Source: Verrucomicrobiota bacterium (GTDB lineage: Bacteria; Verrucomicrobiota; Verrucomicrobiia; Opitutales; Opitutaceae). Taken from it: 64,000 nt of DNA. Positions 1 through 9,758 of this stretch are shown piece by piece. Where the stretch lies: NCBI GenBank assembly GCA_014584295.1, contig JACTNC010000053.1:124001-188000 (forward strand), read 5' to 3'. Position numbers and translations under genes: made by a program. Position 1 is the stretch's first letter. The number at the start of each line of letters is the position of its first letter. The notes below the pieces were generated by a model, which saw only the letters and a list, made by a program, of their open reading frames with translations, did not search any database and was not told where the DNA came from.

Positions 1-3000
1 CGTGGCCTGAAAAATGGAACTACAGCTATTTCACGACCGAGCCCACGATCAACATCGTGCACCATGAGTTTCTCACGCCGGATGGTGTCAGCTATACGAG
101 CGCCAAGGAGAAGGGCCGTGAGGAAACTGAGTTCATTCGAAGCACAGACCTGTGGTTTCGTCCGATCGACACGCGTATCGGACCCGACGGAGCTCTCTAC
201 GTGATCGACTTCTACAATCAGGCGGTCATCCACAACGACACGCGCGGCCCCACCCATGGGCCCACCAATGCCGCGGTTCGGCCGGATCGAGATCACTATT
301 TCTCCCGCATCTGGCGCATCCAGCACAAGCAGGCCCGCAGTCTCACGCGACCCAACCTCGATCGCAATGACGTTGCTGGTCTCATGCGCATTATCCAGAC
401 CCACCCCAATTCCCAGGTGAAAAAGACCGCCTGGCGGCTTGCGCAGGAAACCGCCGAGGGAAGCACTGCCCTGACTGCACTCCATAAGCCGATCGGGAGC
501 CGTGCCGAAGCCGAATTCTCAAGGGCAGAGGAAGCGACATCCAGTTCGGCGCGAAGGGAAATGCTCAAGACCTTCGTCCACGCTTCCGATGCGTGGACAC
601 AATCCGCCATCATCGCGGCGGCGACCCAACACGCGGCACCGTACCTGGTCGATGCCTTTGACTCTTCCGACAACAAGGGTCTCGATGTCTTCGTAACCGC
701 AGTCGCCCCGTCACTTCACGCGGACGAGATTATCGGAGTGCTTTCCGCAGCATCCAGCGCCAAGACCACGGGCGCCCGGCAACTGAAGCTCGCTCTTCTA
801 CGATCGCTCGCACAGTCTCCGAAACTAAAGCCCAAGGCTGACCCCACCCTCATGGCAAGCCTGAGGATTTTCCTCGAGGATCCGGCCACTGCATCTGCTG
901 CACTGCCACTGGCCGACCGTTGGGATTCTGCTGGTACCCTTGCCTCTGTCCGTGAACGGGTCAGCACCGCCCTTCAAAATGCACTTTCCGATTCCACCCA
1001 ATCGGATGAGAAGCGGGCCGACGCGGCGATCAGCCTGCTCTCATTGCAGCAAAGCCAGGCTGAAACCCTGTCCCGCATACGCGATCTCCTCGCCACCGCC
1101 ACGCTGTCGCCACAATTGCGCTCAGATTTCATCAATGCCATCGGCAATGCCTCGGGCGATAGCGCCGCTTCGGCGCTCGTCGAGGTGTTCTCAAAGACAC
1201 ATGCCCCAGAGGCTCTTGAACAGATTCTCAAGCGCCCGAAATTCGCACTGGCATTGCTCGCTGCCATCAAGTCGGGAATCGTCGATGCAGGCGTGCTTGG
1301 ACCAATCAATGCCTCTCGGTTGCGCCGGCACCCCAATGCCCGTGTTTCCAGAGAGGCAACCAGCCTGCTTGCAACGCTGAACCCGGAAATCAAGGAAAAG
1401 AACCTCCTGATCGCCCGACTGGCTCCCGAAGTGGAAAAGCCCGGTGACCCCGCCAAGGGACGTGCCATCTTCACAGCAGCCTGCGCTGTGTGCCACGCGC
1501 ACGGAGACATAGCCGGCCGCCCCGTCGGGCCGTCGCTCACGGGCATGGGTTCACACGGGCCTGCGGAGTTACTCACCCACATCATTGATCCCAATCGCGA
1601 GGTAGATCCTAGCTACCATCAATGGGACATCGTCACCAAGTCCGGTGAGACCTACGTCGGCGTCATTGTTTCGGAGAATTTCCGCTCAATCACCCTCCGC
1701 AACCAGGGTAGTGATCATGAAATTCTGAAGAGTGACATCAGCCGTCGCGAAAACACCCACCGATCCCTCATGCCTGAGGGATTCGAGGGCATCGGCGCCG
1801 AGGGGCTTCGCGATCTTCTCACCTACATGTGTGGTACTGACCGGAGTTTTCGCGTCCTTGACCTCCGCAATGCCTTCACCGCCGACAGTCGGCGGGGCAT
1901 GTTCAAGAATGAAGATCTTGAGGACGACAGTGTCACGCTCTCGCGTTTCGGCGATGTGTCCGTAAGCGGTTTGCCCTTCTCCGTCGTCGATCCTGCCAAG
2001 TCGCCGAACGGACGCAATGTCATCGCCCTCAAGGGCGGAGCGACACCCGGGGATTTTTCCCAGGAGTTTCCACGGCGCGTGGAGATTCCCGCATCGGTTG
2101 AAGCGGGCATCCTGTATTTCCTTGGAGGGATTGGAGGAAATGCATGGCCCGCCGGTGGCGAAACCGCCCTCGGAATGCCCGTGATGAAGGTTACCGTAAA
2201 ATTCGCCGATGGCGGCGACGAGGAATACATCCTCAGGAACGGCATTCAGTTTTCAGATGCAGTCTCCCGCGCCGAAGTTTCGGGAAGCATGGATGCGGGA
2301 CCGTTCACCCGAAGAGGTCAGCTCCGCTGTTTTGGCATCACGCTCTCGAAAAAGGCACAGCTTCGGGGCATTGTCCTTGAGAGCTACGATAACAAGGTGG
2401 TCCCATGTACGGTCGCCATCACTGCGAGTACCGAGGCTGTGGCCTCCATTCCTTCCCTCAAGGAGAATGCCGTCACGTCCAAACCCGCGCTCGCCACCAC
2501 ATCCTGGATTGCCGGACCCAAGGAAGGCTGGAAGGGCGACGCGCCGCTTCCTCCATTGACCCCTGTGCAGTGGGAGGCGGGCAAGACGCGTGCCCTCCTG
2601 ATCGGGGGAGGAAGTTCGCATGATTTCACGCGCTTCTTTGACAGGACCGACAGCGCCATCCTTCGCGCGGCAGGATTCACAACGCATTACACGGAGGATC
2701 GAGATCAGGCAGCGCAGGCACTTTCGTCCGCGGACGTCGCAATCATCAGTGTCAATCGCCGCTTCTTTGATTTTCCTGCCTATCGGGAGGCACTGTGGCG
2801 CTTTGCCGATGCCGGAAAGGGTATTGTCATGCTGCACCCCGGAACCTGGTACGGCTACCCGCAATGGCCTGAGTTGAATGCCACGATCGTAGGCGGAGGA
2901 GCACGTGGACATGACAAGATCGCGCGTTTCTCAGTCAATTCAATCCTGCGCGACCATCCCGTGATGAGATCCGTGCCCGCGACCTTCAGCGTGGAGGATG

Positions 3001-3236
3001 AACTCTACTACTTTAATGCGGACAGGATTCCGGCGGGCACCGCCTCCATAACGGTGCTGGCGGAAACCTCTCCATCAGTGAAATTCGGGAGGCCGCATCC
3101 CGCCGTTTGGATCACGGCGCATGACCATGCGCGCATCGTCGGAATCACCCTCGGCCACGATCAGCGAACCCACGATCATCCGGCATTTCAGCAGCTTCTC
3201 ATCAACGCCGCTCGCTGGACCTCCGCAAAACAGTAG
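1..3236 (+). CDS. PVC-type dehydrogenase / HEAT repeat / cytochrome c / ThuA fusion (5' truncated)
   Basis: The frame is open to the left edge, so the N-terminus is outside the window; the first possible start inside is GTG at 57, but residues upstream read on in frame. From GTG 57 the 1059 residues show the end of a beta-propeller dehydrogenase domain (IGPDGALYVIDFYNQ), an alpha-helical HEAT-like stretch to about residue 450, then a single haem c site CAVCH at residues 476-480 in the Planctomycetes/Verrucomicrobia haem-binding domain type. A beta-rich linker follows. From about residue 842 there is a ThuA-like class I amidotransferase-fold domain (ALLIGGGSSHDF, HPGTWYG). The protein is probably periplasmic and takes part in sugar or polyol oxidation, by family knowledge. 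ThuA is usually encoded separately, so the fusion is notable. It ends 16 bases before the next gene. Confidence 0.85.
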   Translation, partial: WPEKWNYSYFTTEPTINIVHHEFLTPDGVSYTSAKEKGREETEFIRSTDLWFRPIDTRIGPDGALYVIDFYNQAVIHNDTRGPTHGPTNAAVRPDRDHYFSRIWRIQHKQARSLTRPNLDRNDVAGLMRIIQTHPNSQVKKTAWRLAQETAEGSTALTALHKPIGSRAEAEFSRAEEATSSSARREMLKTFVHASDAWTQSAIIAAATQHAAPYLVDAFDSSDNKGLDVFVTAVAPSLHADEIIGVLSAASSAKTTGARQLKLALLRSLAQSPKLKPKADPTLMASLRIFLEDPATASAALPLADRWDSAGTLASVRERVSTALQNALSDSTQSDEKRADAAISLLSLQQSQAETLSRIRDLLATATLSPQLRSDFINAIGNASGDSAASALVEVFSKTHAPEALEQILKRPKFALALLAAIKSGIVDAGVLGPINASRLRRHPNARVSREATSLLATLNPEIKEKNLLIARLAPEVEKPGDPAKGRAIFTAACAVCHAHGDIAGRPVGPSLTGMGSHGPAELLTHIIDPNREVDPSYHQWDIVTKSGETYVGVIVSENFRSITLRNQGSDHEILKSDISRRENTHRSLMPEGFEGIGAEGLRDLLTYMCGTDRSFRVLDLRNAFTADSRRGMFKNEDLEDDSVTLSRFGDVSVSGLPFSVVDPAKSPNGRNVIALKGGATPGDFSQEFPRRVEIPASVEAGILYFLGGIGGNAWPAGGETALGMPVMKVTVKFADGGDEEYILRNGIQFSDAVSRAEVSGSMDAGPFTRRGQLRCFGITLSKKAQLRGIVLESYDNKVVPCTVAITASTEAVASIPSLKENAVTSKPALATTSWIAGPKEGWKGDAPLPPLTPVQWEAGKTRALLIGGGSSHDFTRFFDRTDSAILRAAGFTTHYTEDRDQAAQALSSADVAIISVNRRFFDFPAYREALWRFADAGKGIVMLHPGTWYGYPQWPELNATIVGGGARGHDKIARFSVNSILRDHPVMRSVPATFSVEDELYYFNADRIPAGTASITVLAETSPSVKFGRPHPAVWITAHDHARIVGITLGHDQRTHDHPAFQQLLINAARWTSAKQ

Positions 3237-3252
3237 GTTTGCACAACTCCCC

Positions 3253-4485
3253 ATGCCGACGATCGCAGTGCTTGGCACCTACGACACCAAGGGCCACGAA
3301 TTGAACTTCCTGGCCGAGGAGATCCGTCGGCAGGGATTGTCGGTCATATCGATCGACGTCTCCACTCTGGCACACGACAGGCCTGGCGCTGACTTTTCAT
3401 CCGATGCTGTTGCCGCCAGGTCGAGTGTCGCGGAATGGAGAAATGTCCTGGCCCGCAGGGATCGCGGCGCATCCATCGCCCTCATGGGCGAGGGAGCAGC
3501 CCGCTTGCTGTCAGAACTCGCTGCCTCAGGCAGGATTCAGGGAGCGATTTCCATGGGCGGCGGCGGTGGAACCTCAATCGGCTCCACTGCGATGCGCGCG
3601 CTTCCATTCGGCTTCCCAAAAATCATGGTGACCACGCTGGCGAGCGGAAATACCGCACCCTACATCGGCACATCAGACCTCGTGCTATTTCCCGCCGTCG
3701 TCGATATAGCCGGACTCAATCGCATCTCGCGAATCACTTTCGAGAATGCTGCGGGTGCAATCTGTGGCATGGTCAATAGCGTTGGGCGCAGAGGCAAGTC
3801 GACCACGACGGACAAGCCCATCGTGGTCGCAAGCATGTTCGGCAACACCACCGCCTGCATCAACGAGGCAAAACGAATCCTTGAGGAATCCGGTTACGAG
3901 GTGCTGGTCTTTCATGCAACAGGCACAGGTGGACGAAACATGGAAGCCCTTATCGATTCAGGACTGGTCTCAGGCGTGCTTGATCTGACGACCACCGAAT
4001 GGGCTGACGAGCTTGTCGGAGGCATACTTTCCGCCGGCCCCACACGGCTCGACGCTGCGGCAAAGCGTGGAGTACCGACCATTCTTGCGCCGGGGTGCCT
4101 TGACATGGTGAATTTCGGAGAGCCCGCAACCGTGCCGTCCCGCTTTTCCGGAAGGCGATTTTATCAGCACAATCCCCAGGTCACCCTCCTTCGCACGAAC
4201 GCCGAGGAATCCTCACGTCTCGGACGCATCCTCGCGGAGAAAGCAAACGCGCACAAAGGACCCGTCCGACTCTATCTTCCGTTGAAGGGCCTCAGCGCAA
4301 TTGGAGCACCAGGTCAGCCCTTTCACGATGCCGAAGCCGACGCGGCACTGTTCTCAGCGATTCGCGAGCATCTCAGACCCGGCATAGCCTTGGTCGAACT
4401 GGACACAGACATCAACGATCGATCCTTCGCCCAGGCATGCACCCAAGGTCTTCTGGAAGTCCTGATAAAAACGTCATCTGCCTGA
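3253..4485 (+). CDS. Tm-1-like ATP-binding domain protein (UPF0261)
   Basis: A 410-residue protein beginning MPTIAVLGTYDTKGHELNFL, the typical start of the UPF0261/Tm-1-like family. The frame is open further upstream to 3121, but that part overlaps the preceding gene and has no family similarity, so ATG 3253 is chosen. A glycine-rich loop SMGGGGGTS lies near residue 100, and a second Rossmann-like half starts at about residue 190 (KPIVVASMFGNTTACI). The family is named after tomato Tm-1, an inhibitor of tobamovirus replication. In bacteria it often accompanies a TIM-barrel phosphoenolpyruvate-hydrolase-like partner, which is absent here. The 16-base gap to the dehydrogenase gene suggests co-transcription. 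The bacterial function is not established. Confidence 0.85.
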   Translation: MPTIAVLGTYDTKGHELNFLAEEIRRQGLSVISIDVSTLAHDRPGADFSSDAVAARSSVAEWRNVLARRDRGASIALMGEGAARLLSELAASGRIQGAISMGGGGGTSIGSTAMRALPFGFPKIMVTTLASGNTAPYIGTSDLVLFPAVVDIAGLNRISRITFENAAGAICGMVNSVGRRGKSTTTDKPIVVASMFGNTTACINEAKRILEESGYEVLVFHATGTGGRNMEALIDSGLVSGVLDLTTTEWADELVGGILSAGPTRLDAAAKRGVPTILAPGCLDMVNFGEPATVPSRFSGRRFYQHNPQVTLLRTNAEESSRLGRILAEKANAHKGPVRLYLPLKGLSAIGAPGQPFHDAEADAALFSAIREHLRPGIALVELDTDINDRSFAQACTQGLLEVLIKTSSA

Positions 4486-4504
4486 GTGAGGATCCCGTGA
4501 GTTC

Positions 4505-4906
4505 TCACGATTGATCGCCTTGTGCCAGGTGTTCGACCAGCACGTGCGCTGTCGCGAGGTTGGTTGCAAGCGGGACATCATAGACGTCACACACCTTCAT
4601 CAACGCCGCGATATCGGGCTCATGGGGGTGGGCAGTGAGCGGGTCTCGAAGGAAAATCACCGCGCGCACCTCGCCCGTTGCAACAAGGGCACCAATCTGA
4701 AGATCGCCCCCGAGCGGACCTGAAAGCATGGCCGTCACGTTTATGCCCGTCTTCTCCTGTACGAGCGAGCCCGTGGTCCGTGTTCCGACGAGCCGCTGTC
4801 CCTCCAGAAAAGCACGGTGTCGCTCCACGAAGGCGACCATCGCCTCCTTCCTGGCATCGTGAGCAATGAGTGCGACGTAGCGTGACGGTTTGTCGGGCAC
4901 GTTCAT
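4505..4906 (-). CDS. mgsA: methylglyoxal synthase
   Basis: A 133-residue protein converting dihydroxyacetone phosphate to methylglyoxal and phosphate, a bypass of lower glycolysis. Family signatures are clear: [12 protein letters not shown] near the N-terminus, GTRTTG in the phosphate-binding loop, [12 protein letters not shown] with the catalytic aspartate, and [15 protein letters not shown]. The length is close to the usual 130-150. The start ATG overlaps the gltX stop by four bases (ATGA), so the two genes are translationally coupled. The pairing with glutamyl-tRNA synthetase has no obvious metabolic logic. Confidence 0.95.
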   Translation of the reverse strand: MNVPDKPSRYVALIAHDARKEAMVAFVERHRAFLEGQRLVGTRTTGSLVQEKTGINVTAMLSGPLGGDLQIGALVATGEVRAVIFLRDPLTAHPHEPDIAALMKVCDVYDVPLATNLATAHVLVEHLAQGDQS

Positions 4907-6240
4907 TGATCAGAAACGGATGGTCCCATGATTCCAAGGAAACGCCGGATGCGCCGTCCGGCACGTTCGGGGCCAATGACCCGCAAAACGCCGTAGAACG
5001 ACGGACCGGCGCTGCCGCCGGAAAACGCGAGGCGACCGGGGTGAATGTAGTCGGAAGTGGTCATTCCCTTTGATGCAGCCAGACCTTGAAGCCAGGCCTC
5101 AAGCGAGGTATCCGATGAAAAATCTGCAGTCGGGAGCGCATCCAGAAACTCCTGCAGCCGGGCGCAGGGATCTCCCTTGGACCGGATCCGATCTGCGGAC
5201 TTTGCATCGTAGGGGAAATCTTCCGTGAAAAAGCAGCCGATTGCAGCGGGTAATTCCTCAAGCGAACGCACCTTGACCTGACAGAGCGCAAGCACAGATC
5301 GCAAGTATTCCTCCTCCGGACGGTGAAGGGCAAGGAAACCTGTGCCACCGAGGTACTTTGCAGCCACGGCGTAATACTGGTCGGGCTTCATGGCGTGCAG
5401 ATACGCCATGTTCATGTGCGCCATCTTCTTCTCATCAAATCGCGCATTCCCCTGGTGCACCGCAGGCAGATCGAAGAGGCGGATGATCTCTTCAATCGGC
5501 ATCTTCTCCTGGTCATTCTTTGGAGACCAGCCCAGCAGACAGAGAAAATTCACCAGAGCCTCAGGTTGAAAGCCACGCCGCTGGTATTCTTCGATAAGGG
5601 CACCTTGATCGCGTTTCGACATCTTTCCCGGGCCGTGCTGCTTGAGGATCAGCGGAATGTGCGCGTACACCGGTACGGGCGCACCGAATGCCTGAAACAA
5701 CTCCGTGTGTTTGCTCGTGTTCGAGAGATGGTCCTCCCCCCGGATCACGTGCGTGATTCTCATGGCGATATCGTCGACCACATTCACAAAATGGAAGACC
5801 GGATTGCCGTCGGATCGAATAATGACAAAGTCCTTCTCTTCGGTCCGCTCCACCCTCCCCCGGATCGCATCGTCGATGATCTGCGGTTTCCCTGAAATCC
5901 GGAAGAATGTAGCTCCTTCACTCTCGTAGGTACGCCCGGCTTCCCTGAGTTTCTCGAGATAGGCACGATAGATGTCGGCACGTTCGCTCTGGCGATAGGG
6001 ACCGAATCCTCCGCCAACAAGGGGTCCCTCGTCCCAGTTCAACCCCAGCCAGCGCAGGCTGTCATAGATCACCTGGAGAAATTCATCACTGTTCCGCTCC
6101 TTGTCGGTATCCTCAATGCGCAGGACAAAGGTTCCCCCGGTGTGACGGGCATAGAGCCAGTTGAAAAGTGCAGTCCGGGCGCTGCCGATATGGAAGAATC
6201 CGGTAGGACTGGGTGCGAAACGAACACGGACAGATGACAT
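4903..6240 (-). CDS. gltX: glutamyl-tRNA synthetase
   Basis: A class I aminoacyl-tRNA synthetase of 445 residues that charges tRNA-Glu (and in many bacteria tRNA-Gln). The catalytic HIGH motif is present as HIGS in [20 protein letters not shown], and KMSKR as GKMSKRDQG near residue 210. The C-terminal helical anticodon-binding region is present but the protein is at the short end of the family (usually 465-490). The start ATG at 6238-6240 leads straight into the conserved [11 protein letters not shown]. It is first in a two-gene unit with mgsA, and is divergent from the M14 peptidase gene, leaving only about 50 bases between the start codons. Confidence 0.96.
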   Translation of the reverse strand: MSSVRVRFAPSPTGFFHIGSARTALFNWLYARHTGGTFVLRIEDTDKERNSDEFLQVIYDSLRWLGLNWDEGPLVGGGFGPYRQSERADIYRAYLEKLREAGRTYESEGATFFRISGKPQIIDDAIRGRVERTEEKDFVIIRSDGNPVFHFVNVVDDIAMRITHVIRGEDHLSNTSKHTELFQAFGAPVPVYAHIPLILKQHGPGKMSKRDQGALIEEYQRRGFQPEALVNFLCLLGWSPKNDQEKMPIEEIIRLFDLPAVHQGNARFDEKKMAHMNMAYLHAMKPDQYYAVAAKYLGGTGFLALHRPEEEYLRSVLALCQVKVRSLEELPAAIGCFFTEDFPYDAKSADRIRSKGDPCARLQEFLDALPTADFSSDTSLEAWLQGLAASKGMTTSDYIHPGRLAFSGGSAGPSFYGVLRVIGPERAGRRIRRFLGIMGPSVSDQ

Positions 6241-6290
6241 GACGAGAGTTGCGCTTGAGATGCGGCGAAAGGAAGAGCAAGAAGCAGTCG

Positions 6291-7061
6291 ATGGAAACTG
6301 TCAAAGCCGCACCGTTTGATCCCCAGGAGTTGGTCAATCGCTTCGCCGGAACCGCCAAACACCACGGATTTCGCGCTGAATCCATGATCGAGATCGACGG
6401 ATGCCCCTTGATTGCACTGACAAAACGCACCGCCGGGCCACGACCACGGATCTACCTCTCCAGTGGAGTCCATGGCGATGAACCTGCTTCGCCCCTTGCG
6501 CTTCTTAGGCTGCTAGAGCGCGGCGTTTTTGATGCGAGGGCAGTCTGGTTTCTCGTTCCCATGCTCAATCCCAGTGGCTTCCTCAGGGGGGTTCGCGAGA
6601 ATCGCGCAGGTATAGACTTGAACCGGGACTATCGCAATCCGGCCAGCCTCGAGGTTTCCGCCCACGTGAGGTGGCTCGAATATCAGCCGCCGTTCGACCT
6701 TTCTTTCTGCCTCCATGAGGATTGGGAATCCACGGGCTTTTATCTCTACGAGTTGAACCCGACCGCACGGGCATCCCTCGCTGGAATCATGATCGATGCG
6801 GTAGGATCCGCGCATCCGATCGATCACGCCTCGATGATCGATGGACGGACGGCCAGCAACGGCATCATTCGCCCCATTGACGATCCGGTTGCCCGCGAAC
6901 GCTGGCCGGAAGCCATCTACCTGCGTGCCCACCATACGACGCTCTCCTATACGCTGGAGACGCCGTCAGGATTCCCCCTCGAACAACGCGTGGCCATGCA
7001 CACGCTTGCCGTCGAGGCGGCGCTGAATGCTTTCCTGCAACAATCGGGTTCGACGAACTAG
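6291..7061 (+). CDS. M14-family metallocarboxypeptidase-like protein
   Basis: A 256-residue zinc peptidase or deacylase of the M14 / succinylglutamate-desuccinylase-like group. From ATG 6291 the zinc ligands are H61 and E64 in GVHGDEPAS and H142 in FCLHED; N111-R112 in GIDLNRDY match the substrate carboxylate-binding pair. A late glutamate in TLETPS is the candidate catalytic acid. The frame continues upstream to a TTG at 6249, but that stretch is basic and non-conserved, so ATG 6291 is preferred. No signal peptide is visible, suggesting a cytoplasmic enzyme acting on small peptides or acylated amino acids. The precise substrate cannot be read from sequence. Confidence 0.8.
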   Translation: METVKAAPFDPQELVNRFAGTAKHHGFRAESMIEIDGCPLIALTKRTAGPRPRIYLSSGVHGDEPASPLALLRLLERGVFDARAVWFLVPMLNPSGFLRGVRENRAGIDLNRDYRNPASLEVSAHVRWLEYQPPFDLSFCLHEDWESTGFYLYELNPTARASLAGIMIDAVGSAHPIDHASMIDGRTASNGIIRPIDDPVARERWPEAIYLRAHHTTLSYTLETPSGFPLEQRVAMHTLAVEAALNAFLQQSGSTN

Positions 7062-7116
7062 GCGGACCGATTGCGGTGATGGAGAGAATTGTCTCTTGCC
7101 GTAGCCTCCGCATTGA

Positions 7117-9552
7117 TCAGCTTTCGCCGCGGCCCCACCTATGGAAGATCGCTTCAAGTACGCCGAACTGATCCGTCAAGAGTCCTTCGTAGCCGCACGG
7201 GCGATCATCCCAATAGCGCCAATCAACGCCGCTTTGATTCCCGCCAAATACCCGCGCGCCAGCCAGCCCATGGCAGAGTCTTGCGAGCATGTGGTCGGCT
7301 TCGCGCTTCATTCCACAGCGATAAAGCGCCATCACAAAATGACGCGTCTGGGAATGGGTGCGGCCGCCATTCTGATAGTACCCCAGAGGATAACCAAGAA
7401 TGATGTCTGAAAGATCACAGTCAGGGATATGCCAGAGGTTACCCGGCAGCCCGAGTGAGGCATCGGGCATGCCGACCTTTCGCGACTCCTCCAGCAACCG
7501 CTCCAGAATCTCCCTCGCTTCAACGTCATCGATCAGGCCCTCCGCTATCGCTGCCCCGTTGACCGCGAGAAACGCGTAGTCATGCAGCTTGTCTTCCCGG
7601 CATCTCCAACCGGCAAGCCATCCTGTCTCCTTGTTCCAAAAGGCGTCCCGATAGTTCGACCGCAGGCGTCGTGCCCATTCGGAAAGCCGCGCGGCCTCCT
7701 CCTTCTCGCCGAATCTAACAAGCCCGCGCTCAAGTGCGATCAGGGCGCCATACATGATCGCATTGGAGAAGGCATCCTTCCATCCGAACGAAATGACGTC
7801 GAACCAGCACGTGCTCCATTGCTTGGTCCCGCTCTCGCCTGTGCGATGCAGGCTCTCAATCAGGCCGTCACCGTCGAGATCGCGCCCTCGGGCTGCATGA
7901 ATTTTCTCCAGAATCCTTGATCGATACTTGCGCCACCAGGCCGGCGTCGCCCCATGACACAAATACTCACCCACTCCACGCAGCGCCGAAGCACCCGTCT
8001 GAAGGTATTCGTCATCGGCATCATGTGAGGTTCCGTCCTGAAGAAGCCGCCCGGCCGCGTAACCAGGCCCTCCAGTCAGCCAACGCTCAAGCGAGTAGCG
8101 CAGAAAATCCATCGCCGAAAGCCCTGGCAAAACATCCCCCTGCGGACGTATCACCGCCGCCCAGGTATCCATGCAAACCGGGCAATGCATCGATGCGCCA
8201 TTGTTGCTGAGCGTGCCGGTGTCCGCACGGAAAGTCAGCGCCGTCCACTGCGTGCGTGCCAGCGCACGCTTTACGACCATCGGCGCATCCGGCCTCAGGG
8301 TCAGCCTCGGCCGCCTTGGTTTCAGGGTAAACGTCACCCGATGCCTGCCCGCGCGAAGGCGATGCAGCCCCTCTGCAGTGGGCTCCTCCCCTACTTTCAA
8401 TTCGAGAATATTGAGATCCTGGGATCGGCGGCAGTCACTCCTGATCCATCCGAGCGATGAGGAACTTGCGATTTCCCAGCTTCCGAATGCCGGGATCGTC
8501 AAAAGTGCCGGTAGAATGACTCCTCCGGCCTCCCCCCTTTCGGAAAGGCGCCCGAGCACATGCGATGGCGATACGCTGTTTCTGAGTCCAATCATCCATG
8601 CGGCACTGTGCCACGCCAGTTCACTCCGCTTCGCGGAACGCTCAGCCTCAAGTGAAATTCCTTCGGGTGTAACCGTCCATTTCAGCCGATAGTGCTGGTT
8701 GCCGGCCGAGAAGGTGTACGTTACGCAATTTCCAATAACCGCGGTGGTGCCCTCAATGTCGCAACGGACCGAGGACGCCACAACTGGCGCAGCACCCACA
8801 GGATGGAGCTGAGGTCCCTGGGAAAAAACCGGTGGACGCGTTGACAGGATGCTTCTCCCCTCGTTTTTCCTGTCTTCGATATGCAGCCCAAGATGTGAAA
8901 AACCCGGGCGGCCCAGCGTGAATCCAACCTCGAAGTCCTTCGTTCGGTAGTGCACAGCCCCATCGTTTCGACGCGCTCTCACTCCCGAAGGCAGGCCATT
9001 GAGATCCACCTTGGATATCCGAAGAAGCTTCTCGTTTCTCGGAGCGATCGGATCCAGCAGCTCGCCTTCCAGAATGAACGCGGACATTGCCAGGTTCCAT
9101 GGTGTCCAGCCGCCATCAATGCCTGACTTTCTGATCTCAAGGATCACTCCGGACACCGCGATGCGCGGAAGCCGAAACCAGCGGATCAGTGTAGGAATCT
9201 CCTGGGGCAGATTCTCCTTCTTCCAGATCACCTGCCACTTTCCGGCTGTCCACCCAAGCAGCCGAATGCTCGTGACCCAGTCGAGATCCTGACGGCTGCC
9301 ACACTTGTGATATCCCTGACCGCGGCGTATGCCCAGTCGATGAAGCCGGGCACGGCCATGAAGCCTCACCACACGCTGGTGAATCAGGCGCTTGTCCGGT
9401 ACGCCTCGCTCTCCCGCAAGCGGACGCGTCCACACCGCGCGTCCGGCATCCAACCGGGAGTTGGTAAACAGGTCCCCCATGGGAGGTTCATAGTCTGCTA
9501 GCGTCAGCAAATCCTGAATCATGAAAGGAAGGCGTTCGGTGGCGCATTTCAT
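7117..9552 (-). CDS. large six-hairpin glycosidase-like protein
   Basis: An 811-residue protein. A beta-rich N-terminal half (to about residue 430) precedes a helical half with the look of an (alpha/alpha)6-barrel glycosidase: RDLDGDGLIES, WWRKYRS, WFDVISFGWKDAFSNAI and a C-terminal YQNGGRTHSQTRHF, resembling the catalytic-domain ends of amylo-glucosidase or GH63-type enzymes. I cannot assign a CAZy family. Start ATG 9552 is chosen because an AGGA lies eight bases upstream; the frame is open to 9627, and another ATG at 9522 is possible. No signal peptide is visible. It lies just upstream (same strand) of the M14 gene end and downstream of glgA, hinting at alpha-glucan or disaccharide metabolism. 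Confidence 0.7.
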   Translation of the reverse strand: MKCATERLPFMIQDLLTLADYEPPMGDLFTNSRLDAGRAVWTRPLAGERGVPDKRLIHQRVVRLHGRARLHRLGIRRGQGYHKCGSRQDLDWVTSIRLLGWTAGKWQVIWKKENLPQEIPTLIRWFRLPRIAVSGVILEIRKSGIDGGWTPWNLAMSAFILEGELLDPIAPRNEKLLRISKVDLNGLPSGVRARRNDGAVHYRTKDFEVGFTLGRPGFSHLGLHIEDRKNEGRSILSTRPPVFSQGPQLHPVGAAPVVASSVRCDIEGTTAVIGNCVTYTFSAGNQHYRLKWTVTPEGISLEAERSAKRSELAWHSAAWMIGLRNSVSPSHVLGRLSERGEAGGVILPALLTIPAFGSWEIASSSSLGWIRSDCRRSQDLNILELKVGEEPTAEGLHRLRAGRHRVTFTLKPRRPRLTLRPDAPMVVKRALARTQWTALTFRADTGTLSNNGASMHCPVCMDTWAAVIRPQGDVLPGLSAMDFLRYSLERWLTGGPGYAAGRLLQDGTSHDADDEYLQTGASALRGVGEYLCHGATPAWWRKYRSRILEKIHAARGRDLDGDGLIESLHRTGESGTKQWSTCWFDVISFGWKDAFSNAIMYGALIALERGLVRFGEKEEAARLSEWARRLRSNYRDAFWNKETGWLAGWRCREDKLHDYAFLAVNGAAIAEGLIDDVEAREILERLLEESRKVGMPDASLGLPGNLWHIPDCDLSDIILGYPLGYYQNGGRTHSQTRHFVMALYRCGMKREADHMLARLCHGLAGARVFGGNQSGVDWRYWDDRPCGYEGLLTDQFGVLEAIFHRWGRGES

Positions 9553-9758
9553 CAAAGCAATCCTGCCCCGCCGAGTGAACGCTGATGAATATTCTGGTAT
9601 AATTTTGGTGCAGGCAGGGATCGCCAAAACATGGGGATGCTTCTGCGATGGCTCAGTTGACCAAAGGTGTCTGGGCGCCTCAATGGGGGGCCGCCGGACC
9701 GCGAATCACCTCTTGGTTGGCTGCTCTCACCAACCCTTCCGGATCTTCACAGTCGCAT

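Noticed and set aside
9596-9603. Extended -10-like TGGTATAAT on the plus strand
   Set aside because: No -35 element and no gene downstream in that direction; likely chance.
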